DNA from: Tsuneonella dongtanensis
Lineage (GTDB): Bacteria > Pseudomonadota > Alphaproteobacteria > Sphingomonadales > Sphingomonadaceae
Direction: 5' to 3'
NCBI RefSeq assembly: GCF_001698205.1
Contig: NZ_CP016591.1
Coordinates: forward strand, 2,728,001 to 2,792,000
Length of the DNA stretch: 64,000 bases
Numbering within the stretch: position 1 is the first letter of the stretch; every line of letters starts with the position of its first letter. Of the stretch, positions 26,942-35,126 are shown piece after piece. Made by a program: the position numbers and the translations under genes. A model generated the notes under the pieces. That model saw nothing but the letters and a program-made list of their open reading frames with translations, did no database searches and had not been told where the DNA came from.

Positions 26942-28458
26942 GTACTCGCAAGCCGCGCTTCGGCGGCTGCTTTCCGCAGTCTGAGGACCCCGACAAGTCG
27001 ATAGACGGCCAGCACCGCGATCAGTGCGAAGACCCCCAGCGCGATCGGCCGGGTCAGGAAGATGCCGAAGTCGCCCGAAGACATCGCCAACGTCCGGCGA
27101 AGGTCCTGCTCGAGCATCGGGCCCAGCACCAAACCAAGGAGAACCGGCGCGATGGGCACCCCGAAGCGGCGTAGCAGAAAAGCGGCGATGCCGAGCAACC
27201 AGACGATCACCACGTCGCCGAGACTGCCCTGCAGGCTGTATGCTCCGACTGTCGAGAACACGAGGATGATGGCGGTGAGCAGACCCTTGGGAATGCGCAG
27301 CAGCTGGACCCACAGCCCGACGAGCGGGAGGTTGAGGATCACCAGCAAGACGTTGGCAACATAAAGGCTGGCGATGAGCCCCCACACCAGATCCTTGTTC
27401 GTCTCCATCAGCGTGGGTCCCGGCTGGAGGCCGTATAGCTGAAAAGCGACGAGCATGATCGCGGTGGTAGCGGAGCCTGGGATGCCAAGCGCGAGCAGCG
27501 GAACCATACTGGCGCCGGCGGCTGCGTTATTCGCAGCCTCGGGACCAGCGAGCCCCTCGATCGCGCCCTTGCCGAACTGTTCGGGATGTTTGGAGAACTT
27601 TCGTTCGACACCATAGGACAGGAAGGTCGCAAACGTCGCCCCCGTGCCCGGCAGCAGTCCGCTCAGAAACCCCACGACCGTACCCCGTAGCCATGGAATG
27701 GCCGACCGACGCCATTCGTCCAGGGTCAGCAGCAGCCGATTGGTTGGGAGGCGTTCAGTCGCGCCGCCCGGGGGTGCGGCAATCAGCCAAAGTGCCTCGC
27801 CCACCGCGAACAACCCTACCGCTCCGAGCGCGATATCGATCCCGCCGTACAATTCCTGTACACCGAATGTCAGCCGATTGGCGCCAGTTTGCATATCGAT
27901 GCCAACCATCGCCAGCCCTAGCCCGATACTGAGGGCTAGCAACGCGCGCGGCAGCGAGCGACCTGCCATGCCGGTCACCATCGCCAGCGCCAGCACCATC
28001 ATCGCGAAATACTCGGGCGGACCGAACCACAGCGTCGCGGCAGCGAGGCTCGATGCCGCGAGCATCAGCATGAAGGTGGCGAAGGTACCGCCGATGAATG
28101 AGCCGATCGCCGATGTCGCCAACGCAACGCCGCCGAGCCCCTTTTTGGCCATCGGATAGCCTTCGAACGTCGACACCGATGCCGCCGCATCGCCCGGCGT
28201 GTTGATGAGGATCGAGGTCGTCGATCCGCCGTACATCGTACCGTAGTAAATGCCGCCGAACAGAATGAACGCTGTGGTGGGCTCAAGCCCGAAAGTAAGC
28301 GGGAGCAGGAGGGCGATGGCAACCGATGGGCCGAGGCCCGGCAGTACACCGACCGCGGTGCCTATCAGCACACCGAGCAACCCGAAGACCAGCTTGTCGG
28401 GGCTGAGCGCAACGCCGAAACCTGCGCTCATGTTCGCAATCAGTGATGTCAGGTCCAT
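26938..28458 (-). CDS. tctA: Tripartite tricarboxylate transporter large membrane subunit
   Basis: 506 residues with about 12 transmembrane helices. Family motifs include [40 protein letters not shown] and the second-half [20 protein letters not shown] and [11 protein letters not shown]. TctA forms the channel of a secondary transporter that depends on a periplasmic binding protein and sodium or proton gradient. It follows the fused tctC-tctB gene by 9 bp. Confidence 0.95.
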   Translation of the reverse strand: MDLTSLIANMSAGFGVALSPDKLVFGLLGVLIGTAVGVLPGLGPSVAIALLLPLTFGLEPTTAFILFGGIYYGTMYGGSTTSILINTPGDAAASVSTFEGYPMAKKGLGGVALATSAIGSFIGGTFATFMLMLAASSLAAATLWFGPPEYFAMMVLALAMVTGMAGRSLPRALLALSIGLGLAMVGIDMQTGANRLTFGVQELYGGIDIALGAVGLFAVGEALWLIAAPPGGATERLPTNRLLLTLDEWRRSAIPWLRGTVVGFLSGLLPGTGATFATFLSYGVERKFSKHPEQFGKGAIEGLAGPEAANNAAAGASMVPLLALGIPGSATTAIMLVAFQLYGLQPGPTLMETNKDLVWGLIASLYVANVLLVILNLPLVGLWVQLLRIPKGLLTAIILVFSTVGAYSLQGSLGDVVIVWLLGIAAFLLRRFGVPIAPVLLGLVLGPMLEQDLRRTLAMSSGDFGIFLTRPIALGVFALIAVLAVYRLVGVLRLRKAAAEARLAST

Positions 28459-28467
28459 CTTCCGGCC

Positions 28468-29853
28468 TCAAGGTAGCGCGATGTTGAGAACGCGAGTGAA
28501 GAGAAGCCACACGCCGAGCGAGATCGCGATCGCGGCAGGAATGTCCCACTTCAGCGTGCCCGATCGCATAAGCAGGCAGATGGCGAGAATGAAGATCGGC
28601 GTGGCAATCGCGAAGCCCACGAATTCAAGCCCGGCTATGAAGGCCAGAATGATGAAAGCGCCGGCCACGAAGCGGCCCCATAATGGCAATGGCCCGCCGC
28701 CTTCGTCATCATCCTCGGCACCGGCAGGTGCGACCGCTTCACCCGGCTTCATTCGCCTAGTTTCAATTGCGATGCCGACGAGTGACGCCGCTCCGAGCAC
28801 GGCGACTGCCTTGGGCACAGCCCAAGGGCCGACGGGAGAGTTGCCGCCCGCGGTCCCGCCGATGCCGAGCCGACCGAGGATAGCGGCGGTGGTTTTTTCT
28901 TCGGCTTTGATGAACTGGGCGAACTCCGCCCCCGGCAGCCAGCCGTCCTCCCACCGGTTGTTGCGCAGGAAAGCCTGCCAGTCGGGTTGTCGGCGCATCC
29001 GGTCGAGGAGGTTCGACCACCAACGAACTGCGTGGTCGGGCGCGCCCGGGGCGGCGAACACACCGCGCCAGTTTTGCAACACGACGTCGAGACCGGTCTC
29101 TCCCAGTGTGGGCAACGTCTTGTCACCGATGCGTTCGGGCGAAGCTGTCGCCAAAAGGCGGATGTGCCCGCCGGCTGCCAGCGGTGCCCATTCGCCGTAG
29201 CCCGATACCGCCGCGGAGACCTGCCCGCCCATGATCGCGGCAGATGCCTCGCCGCCGCCCGAGTAAGCCACGTAGCTCACCTTGTCGGGGCTCAGGCCAG
29301 CTGCCTCGGTGATGAGTCCGACAAGAATGTGATCGACCCCGCCCGCCGAGCCGCCCGACCACGAGATAGAACCGGGATCGGCGCGATAGGCCGTGATCAA
29401 ATCCTGCATGGTCTTGAAAGGCGAACTCGCCGGTACCGCCACGACAAGATCCTCCAGGATCAGGCGAGCCAGCGGCTTGGCTTCGCTGACCTTGAACGGG
29501 CTGTTTTGCGAGATCGTGGAGCCGATCATCACTGAACCGGCGACCATCAGCGTGTAGGGATCGTCGTGTCGACGTGTGATCAGATCGGCAAGGCCGATCG
29601 CGCCGCCTGCGCCGCCTTTGTTGAACACGTCGATCGGACGCGGGCTCAGGCGGTCGGCAACGATGACCTGCTGCATCAGGCGTGCGAGCTGGTCCCACCC
29701 CCCACCCGGATTGGCGGGGACCAGCAAAGAGAGCGGCCGCTGTGGAAATGTTTCGTCCGCAGCGGCCGCCAAGGGCGCGACGGCCAGGGTGAGACCGCCG
29801 GCCACCGCCGCCCGGCGGGTAAGGCCGGTCGGTGATGAACCTTTGTAATGCAT
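28468..29853 (-). CDS. Fusion of TctC solute-binding domain and TctB small membrane subunit
   Basis: 461 residues. A twin-arginine-like signal (GLTRRAAVAGGLTLAVAPLA) is followed by a TctC-type periplasmic domain up to about residue 340 (LSLLVPANPGGGWDQLARLM, GGSAGGVDHILVG). From about 346 to the end lie four hydrophobic helices (AVAVLGAASLVGIAI, GAFIILAFIAGLEFVGFA, ATPIFILAICLL, AIAISLGVWLLF) matching the size and layout of TctB. In the common arrangement these are separate genes, so the binding protein here is tethered to its own transporter. The reading frame is continuous, and the two parts are joined by a helix, not a stop or frameshift. Confidence 0.87.
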   Translation of the reverse strand: MHYKGSSPTGLTRRAAVAGGLTLAVAPLAAAADETFPQRPLSLLVPANPGGGWDQLARLMQQVIVADRLSPRPIDVFNKGGAGGAIGLADLITRRHDDPYTLMVAGSVMIGSTISQNSPFKVSEAKPLARLILEDLVVAVPASSPFKTMQDLITAYRADPGSISWSGGSAGGVDHILVGLITEAAGLSPDKVSYVAYSGGGEASAAIMGGQVSAAVSGYGEWAPLAAGGHIRLLATASPERIGDKTLPTLGETGLDVVLQNWRGVFAAPGAPDHAVRWWSNLLDRMRRQPDWQAFLRNNRWEDGWLPGAEFAQFIKAEEKTTAAILGRLGIGGTAGGNSPVGPWAVPKAVAVLGAASLVGIAIETRRMKPGEAVAPAGAEDDDEGGGPLPLWGRFVAGAFIILAFIAGLEFVGFAIATPIFILAICLLMRSGTLKWDIPAAIAISLGVWLLFTRVLNIALP

Positions 29854-29869
29854 GATCCTGACCGCCCGA

Positions 29870-32641
29870 TCAGAACTTGTGCTTTAGGCTGACGTAAACC
29901 TGTCGGCCCTTGGGATCGTGCACTTCGGTGTCGTAGATCGGGCGATCCCGGATACGCGGCGGATCAACATCGAACAGGTTGATCGCTCCGATCGAAATCT
30001 TCGTCTCGTCGCCGCCGATAAAGCCCGGCAGGGTCAGCGTGTAGCGCACGTCGACCACCGTGTTCGACTTGATCGGAAGGTTCGACTGGTCGTCGGTGTA
30101 CGATCCGATGTACCGCCCAGTCACGTTGAACGCGTGGTTGCCCACCTCCAGATTGGCGCCGAGATTCATCTTGAAGTCGGGGACCGATCCGAACGCGTTG
30201 GCAAAGTTGCGGCTGCCTTTCAGGTCTCCGTTTCCGTCGAGGCCGGCGAACTGGTCAGACCGGAACTTGGTGATGATGGTGGACTGGGCGGTCAGGTCCA
30301 GCGTGCCCCACGGCCAAAAGCCTGGTCGGTAGATCGCGTTAAAGTCGACCCCGGCCGCCTTGGCGTTTCCACGATTGAGGAATTCGGTGAACACCTGCCG
30401 TAGCTGACCCGCCCCGTCCCGCACCACCCGATTGGCGGGAAGGGTGCCAGCCTGCACCGCGTTGACGATGGATTGCGGATCGCCACCGGGCAGGATCAGA
30501 TCCTTGTAGTCGTAGGTGAAGTAGTCGACCGTGGCGCGCAGGCCGAAATCGGTGTTGAGGATCGCGCCGAGGTTGAGGTTCGATGCCGATTGAGGCGTGA
30601 GATTGTCAGACCCACGGGTGATGACGGTCACATTGAACGAACCGCCTGCAGCACCGAGCAGCGGATCGGTCACGCTGTCGTTGCCGATCGCCCCGGCGAT
30701 CTGCCGGATCGAGGGCGCTTGGAAGGAGGTGCCGTAGCTACCGCGCAGGGAAAACCAGTCCGTCACGTCGAGCTTCGCCGACACCTTGGGATCCACCGTG
30801 CTGCCGCCCCGTGAACCATAATCCTCGTAACGGAGGGCAAGCTGCATGTTGAAGCGGTCCAGGATGGGCAACGCCATCTCGCCGAACACCGAATAGACGG
30901 TCTGCTTGGTCAGCGGGATCGCCGGCTCAACCTCGTCACGTCCGTTGTTGCCCGATTGGCGACGGCCGTCGGGCGTGTTCTCGAAAGCGACTTGGCGCCA
31001 CTGTCCCCCTACCGCGAGCGAGACCCTTCCACCTGGCAGGGTAATCGGCAACTGGCCGCTGATGATCGCCTCTGCCGCCTGCTGCGTCACGCGGCCGACA
31101 TCGTTGATGGTGAACGAGAAAGCGTTGATCTCGGCATCGGTGTTGCCTGCCAAGGATCTGCCGTCTTTCCCGATCAAGGTCGGCTGGGTGATCGCCGTGC
31201 CGAACGGATTGAAGGTCCCATTGAGCAGTGCAGTCTGGAACAGCGCGGTATCGTAGTCGTACGGTTGCGAACGCGTGTAGCTATTGCGTGCATTGGTGTA
31301 GCTCGTGTCGATCGTCCAGTCGGCGCTCAGTTCGTAGGTCGCACCGACTGCGAGACGCTGGTTCTGGAATGTGGTGACCAAGTCTTTCGCTGCGTCGCCA
31401 TCGTATGCGGCACCAAGCGGTCGTCCGAAGAATATGACATCGACGGCTTGCAACGCTGGATTGGCGGCGAACTCGGTCGGACCGGCGTAGCGGATGCCCG
31501 TTCCGTTCGCGACGAAGTAGTTGAATGGGTGGGACGCGGGGACCAGAAAGCCACCGGCGAACGTCGTCCGATTGAGGACGGTGCCACCAATCTTGTCCGT
31601 GATCTGGTTGCGAGAAAAACTGGCTTCCACGAATGTGGTGAGCTTGTCGGTGATTTCGTAGTCGAACTGGCCGAGGAACTGGAGACGATCCTCCGCCGCG
31701 ATCGCGCGGCGCTGGTCGATGAAGGGATAGCGGCACGACGTTCCGCGCAATATTCCGCCCGCCGCCGCGCAATCGGGGTCGGCGAGGGTGTTGCCAGCGA
31801 CGCCGAATCCTGTCGCAGTCGCTACCGCGCGCCGGAATCGACCGGGAGCACCGGTGCCGGAGTTATACACGCCGCCGATAGGTACGTTGTCGATGGTGTT
31901 CATCGCATCGGCTTCACGCAGGAGATCGATGTCGGAGCGGAATGCACCGGTCTGGCCGCGATAGTTGGCAAAGAACGTGAAATTGCCGCGATCGAACTCT
32001 TGCCCGAAGGCGAGGCCGGCCTGCCAGCTCTTGATAATCGACTCGCGATAGTCACCCGTAAGTTCGAGCCCGGTAAATTTCTTGCGCGTGATGATGTTGA
32101 CCACGCCGGCGACGGCCTCGGACCCGTAAGTCGCCGAGGCGCCGTCAGTCAGAACTTCGACGCGCTCGATGGCGTTGACCGGGAATGCGTTTGCGTCGGT
32201 GAACAATTGGCCGGTTTCGTCCGACACCGGCGCTAGGCCGGCGCGCCGACCGTTTATGAGCGTAAGGGTCGAGCCGACGCCCAGGCCGCGCAACGAGAAT
32301 TGCGACACACCTTGAAGCGCGTTCTGCTCATTGTTCTGCTGCGATCCGGCGTTCGCTGTCAGGCCTTTGAAGACATCCTGCACTACCGTCGCCGCGGAGG
32401 TTTCAAGTTGCTCCTCTCCCAACGACACGACCGGCGATGGCGAATTGAAATCCCTGTTCCGGATGAGAGAGCCGGTCACAACAATTCCGGGTTCATCGGA
32501 ATTGCTTTGGGCGTCCCCGACCACCTGTTCTGAAGCCTGCGCGGTGTCGGGATCGGCCGACTGCTGAGCAAAGGCCGGCGCGGCGTACAGCATGGTGCTG
32601 GCGGTGGCGAGCAAAGCGCCGTGGAATGCGGTCTTGCGCAT
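29870..32641 (-). CDS. TonB-dependent outer-membrane receptor of the tricarboxylate locus
   Basis: The ATG at 32641 follows GGGAGAGGAACTCG; the 923-residue product has a signal peptide (MRKTAFHGALLATASTML to AFAQQ). The plug contains GIVVTGSLIRNRDFNSPSP, SLRGLGVGSTLTLINGRRAG and VEVLTDGASATYGSEAVAGV, and the barrel ends RQVYVSLKHKF. It is first in the leftward operon, 16 bp before the TctC-TctB gene, which suggests it brings the same carboxylate (perhaps as a metal complex) across the outer membrane. Confidence 0.9.
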   Translation of the reverse strand: MRKTAFHGALLATASTMLYAAPAFAQQSADPDTAQASEQVVGDAQSNSDEPGIVVTGSLIRNRDFNSPSPVVSLGEEQLETSAATVVQDVFKGLTANAGSQQNNEQNALQGVSQFSLRGLGVGSTLTLINGRRAGLAPVSDETGQLFTDANAFPVNAIERVEVLTDGASATYGSEAVAGVVNIITRKKFTGLELTGDYRESIIKSWQAGLAFGQEFDRGNFTFFANYRGQTGAFRSDIDLLREADAMNTIDNVPIGGVYNSGTGAPGRFRRAVATATGFGVAGNTLADPDCAAAGGILRGTSCRYPFIDQRRAIAAEDRLQFLGQFDYEITDKLTTFVEASFSRNQITDKIGGTVLNRTTFAGGFLVPASHPFNYFVANGTGIRYAGPTEFAANPALQAVDVIFFGRPLGAAYDGDAAKDLVTTFQNQRLAVGATYELSADWTIDTSYTNARNSYTRSQPYDYDTALFQTALLNGTFNPFGTAITQPTLIGKDGRSLAGNTDAEINAFSFTINDVGRVTQQAAEAIISGQLPITLPGGRVSLAVGGQWRQVAFENTPDGRRQSGNNGRDEVEPAIPLTKQTVYSVFGEMALPILDRFNMQLALRYEDYGSRGGSTVDPKVSAKLDVTDWFSLRGSYGTSFQAPSIRQIAGAIGNDSVTDPLLGAAGGSFNVTVITRGSDNLTPQSASNLNLGAILNTDFGLRATVDYFTYDYKDLILPGGDPQSIVNAVQAGTLPANRVVRDGAGQLRQVFTEFLNRGNAKAAGVDFNAIYRPGFWPWGTLDLTAQSTIITKFRSDQFAGLDGNGDLKGSRNFANAFGSVPDFKMNLGANLEVGNHAFNVTGRYIGSYTDDQSNLPIKSNTVVDVRYTLTLPGFIGGDETKISIGAINLFDVDPPRIRDRPIYDTEVHDPKGRQVYVSLKHKF

Positions 32642-32788
32642 CGAGTTCCTCTCCCATGAACACAATCGTTGTCGCGGCCCGCGCTCCTTGCATTTGGCGC
32701 GATGCCGTCGATTGGGATGATGTCCGGGGCGAACCGATGCACCAATCCGTCATTGGACTAAGCGGGCTGGAAGATTGGTTGCGCGACG

Positions 32789-32804
32789 TCCGTCACGTGA
32801 CGGA
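32789..32804. promoter_or_regulatory. 16-bp perfect palindrome upstream of the TonB-tct operon
   Basis: TCCGTCACGTGACGGA, 148 bp before the TonB receptor start and after the end of the regulator gene. A related site at 34261-34276 matches at 13 of 16 positions. In addition GCACCAATCCGTCA (32739-32752) recurs inverted with one change at 32798-32811, overlapping the palindrome. I infer an operator for the TctC-LuxR regulator. Confidence 0.55.
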
Positions 32805-32822
32805 TCGGTGCTTATAAAGCGC

Positions 32823-34220
32823 TCAGAACCTGTAACTTTCCAGGAAATGCGCGGCGAACTCTGTGCGATTTGCCATGCCTGACTTGGCATAAATCGTCTG
32901 GGCCTGCTGGCGCACAGTGCGCTCGCTGGTACCGCGCGCTCCGGCGATTTCCTTGAACTGAAGGCCCTTCAGGATCATCCATGCAATATCGATTTCAGCC
33001 GTCGAAAGACCCCATTCCCCTAGCTGACGAGAGATCTCGGTTCGTTCGCCTGACGCTTGTTCGGCCGTCCGGTCGCGGATCGCCTCGAGTTCCTGTTCCT
33101 TGGCCAAAACTTCGTGTTTGCGGCGACGCGCTTTCCGTTCCTCGAACAGTGCGATCAACATCAGCACTAACGCAACGCTGATGGCATAGAGGAAGTAGCG
33201 CCAAGGCCCGTCGAGGATTTCCCGCACTGCAGAGTCGGATCGACGATTGGGGACCGTATAGCTTGCAAGATCTTCTGCCTCACGTTTGCCGGCTTCGATG
33301 ATCTGAGCAAAAGCTTCGGGCTGTGCAGGCGCCGCCCAGCCATGCCGGACGAGTTCGGCGCGCCAAGCCGGGCTCGCCAGCGCGGCTGCGACCAGGACGC
33401 GCAACTGCGCCAATTCGTCGGGGCTGGCCTTGCGGGATGCAAAGACGCCTTTCCAATCGTCCATCGCAAGGTCGATGCCGCCATCCCGCAAGGTGGGCGC
33501 ATCGACTCCGGGAATCGCTGTAGCCGATGAAACCGCCAGAATCCGGAATTTGTCTCGATTAGCAAAAGCTTCGAACTCTTCGAAGCTCGTGGCCGCGACG
33601 AGGTGATGCCCGTCGAGAAGGCGCTCGCCCACGACACCGCCACCACCGGGGTTGCCAATGAACGTAAACCGTTCGCGCGGGAGCCCGAGCTTCTTGGCAA
33701 GCGCGATGAGGAGCATCTCGTCCTTGCTCCCCGGCGAGCCGCCGACCCATTCGATCCGCTCGGTCTTGTTGCGCATGAGAGTCAAGAGTTCGGCCAGCGA
33801 ATCGACCGGCCCGTCGCGACGGGTAACGATGATGAGACCGATCCGGTTGAGTTGCGCGATCGGGGCGAGATCGTCTAGCGAGACGACCGACCGGTTCTGC
33901 GCCGCCGCGCCCAGAATCGTCGTCCCTCCAATGAAGATCGTCGGAACATCAGGGGCAGGTTCCCCCACGAACTGGGCCAGCGCGATGAGGCCACCCGCGC
34001 CCGGCGAATATCGAATGTCGATCTTGTCGACGAGCCCCTCGGATCTGAGCACGCGGGCCAGGGCCTGCGCATTCTTGTCGAACCCGCCGCCGGGGGATCC
34101 CGGCACTACGATTTCGAGCTGAGGCATGCGGTCCTGCGCGAGAAGCCCCGGCGCGCCAAGAAGCATCGCCAGCATCATGGCCAGCGCAGTCAAGAATCGA
34201 CGGCCGGAAATGGCGCTCAA
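32823..34220 (-). CDS. TctC-type periplasmic sensor fused to a LuxR-type DNA-binding domain (transmembrane one-component regulator)
   Basis: The TTG at 34220 is favoured because GGAAGGAT lies 6 bp upstream; an ATG at 34268 lacks a ribosome site. The 465-residue protein has an N-terminal hydrophobic segment (FLTALAMMLAMLLGAPGLL, signal or anchor), a TctC-like domain (about 30-335; LEIVVPGSPGGGFDKNAQ, GGSPGSKDEMLLIALAKK), one transmembrane helix (about 340-360, WRYFLYAISVALVLMLIALF), a charged coiled coil, then a LuxR C-terminal helix-turn-helix (about 403-460, LSTAEIDIAWMILKG, FKEIAGARGTSERTVRQQ). I infer that ligand capture outside is passed directly to DNA binding inside. It lies between the two operons it may control. 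Confidence 0.88.
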   Translation of the reverse strand: MSAISGRRFLTALAMMLAMLLGAPGLLAQDRMPQLEIVVPGSPGGGFDKNAQALARVLRSEGLVDKIDIRYSPGAGGLIALAQFVGEPAPDVPTIFIGGTTILGAAAQNRSVVSLDDLAPIAQLNRIGLIIVTRRDGPVDSLAELLTLMRNKTERIEWVGGSPGSKDEMLLIALAKKLGLPRERFTFIGNPGGGGVVGERLLDGHHLVAATSFEEFEAFANRDKFRILAVSSATAIPGVDAPTLRDGGIDLAMDDWKGVFASRKASPDELAQLRVLVAAALASPAWRAELVRHGWAAPAQPEAFAQIIEAGKREAEDLASYTVPNRRSDSAVREILDGPWRYFLYAISVALVLMLIALFEERKARRRKHEVLAKEQELEAIRDRTAEQASGERTEISRQLGEWGLSTAEIDIAWMILKGLQFKEIAGARGTSERTVRQQAQTIYAKSGMANRTEFAAHFLESYRF

Positions 34221-34260
34221 CCTATCCTTCCCCCACGACCCGCCACTTGCGGCGCCGCCA

Positions 34261-34276
34261 TGCGTCATGTGGCGGA
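34261..34276. promoter_or_regulatory. Imperfect palindrome in the divergent promoter of the regulator and the tcu operon
   Basis: TGCGTCATGTGGCGGA matches the palindrome at 32789 at 13 of 16 positions and overlaps the inverted repeat CCGCCA (34255-34260) / TGGCGG (34270-34275). It lies 41 bp before the regulator's TTG and 53 bp before the lipoprotein GTG, where a regulator could govern both. Binding is inferred. Confidence 0.5.
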
Positions 34277-34328
34277 TTGCCGGTGGCCGACTTCTATCGT
34301 CTTTTTCGTTGCACAAGGAGAGACGGAA

Positions 34329-35126
34329 GTGAAGCAGCACTGCATCCTGGGCATTGTCCTGGCGTTCCTTCTGAGCGGGTGCGCAACGCATTCAGCCGAC
34401 AGTGCTCCAACGGAGAAGTCGGCGCTGGTGGTAATGACGTCGGGTGGGTTCGCAGAGGCGATGGACCGGCTCGAGCCACAGTATGAGCGCCAGATCGGGC
34501 GAGACGTTGTCATCGTGAAAGGCAGTTCGTCCGGAGGAGCGAGCGATTCGATCCCGGAACGCCTCAAGCGCGGCGAGCGCGCCGACGTCGTCATCCTGTC
34601 GCGCGAGGGTCTGGCAGCGCTGGAGCGCGACAATCTTGTACAGGTGGGATCGAGCCGCGATCTTGTTCGCTCTGTCATCGGCATGGCGGTGCGGAAGGGG
34701 GCTCCGGTGCCGGATATTTCCACCGCGGAGAAGTTCAACCAGGTTCTCTTGTCGGCACCGTCCATAGGCTATTCGGCCAGCGCCAGCGGCACATACCTGT
34801 CTACCGACCTTTGGCCCCGGCTGGGCTTGGCCGACCAGCTACTCCCCAAGTCCAAGCGGATTCTGAGCGAGCGCGTCGGATCGGTTGTTGCGCGCGGTGA
34901 AGTCGCGATTGGATTTCAGCAAATGAGCGAACTGCTACCCATTCCAGGGATCACGGTCGTCGGGCCGATACCCGGTGCGTACCAGAAGATCACGACTTTC
35001 AGCGCCGCGAAGACTGAGGCAGGTGCACGCAATCCATATAGCGACAAACTGTTCGCGTTCCTGACCTCGCCACGTGTGTCGAAGCAGGTGGCGGCGACCG
35101 GGCTTGATCCTGTCGTTGCCCGCTGA
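34329..35126 (+). CDS. Periplasmic substrate-binding lipoprotein, ModA-like fold
   Basis: The GTG start follows AAGGAG by 8 bp and yields a 265-residue lipoprotein (MKQHCILGIVLAFLLSGC lipobox). The mature part has the type 2 periplasmic binding fold seen in molybdate/sulfate-type proteins: SALVVMTSGGFAEAMDRLEP, VVIVKGSSSGGASDSI, GERADVVILSREG, and a C-terminal SDKLFAFLTSPRVSKQV. No ABC permease or ATPase is nearby. It heads the tcuA-tcuB operon and overlaps tcuA by 11 bp, so it may bind the organic substrate, not an oxyanion; this is a guess. Confidence 0.8.
   Translation: MKQHCILGIVLAFLLSGCATHSADSAPTEKSALVVMTSGGFAEAMDRLEPQYERQIGRDVVIVKGSSSGGASDSIPERLKRGERADVVILSREGLAALERDNLVQVGSSRDLVRSVIGMAVRKGAPVPDISTAEKFNQVLLSAPSIGYSASASGTYLSTDLWPRLGLADQLLPKSKRILSERVGSVVARGEVAIGFQQMSELLPIPGITVVGPIPGAYQKITTFSAAKTEAGARNPYSDKLFAFLTSPRVSKQVAATGLDPVVAR

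Noticed and set aside
26942-27385. An N-terminal extension of the major facilitator protein
   Set aside because: The extra 148 residues lie within tctA in another frame and are arginine-rich; the GTG overlapping the tctA stop is the better start.
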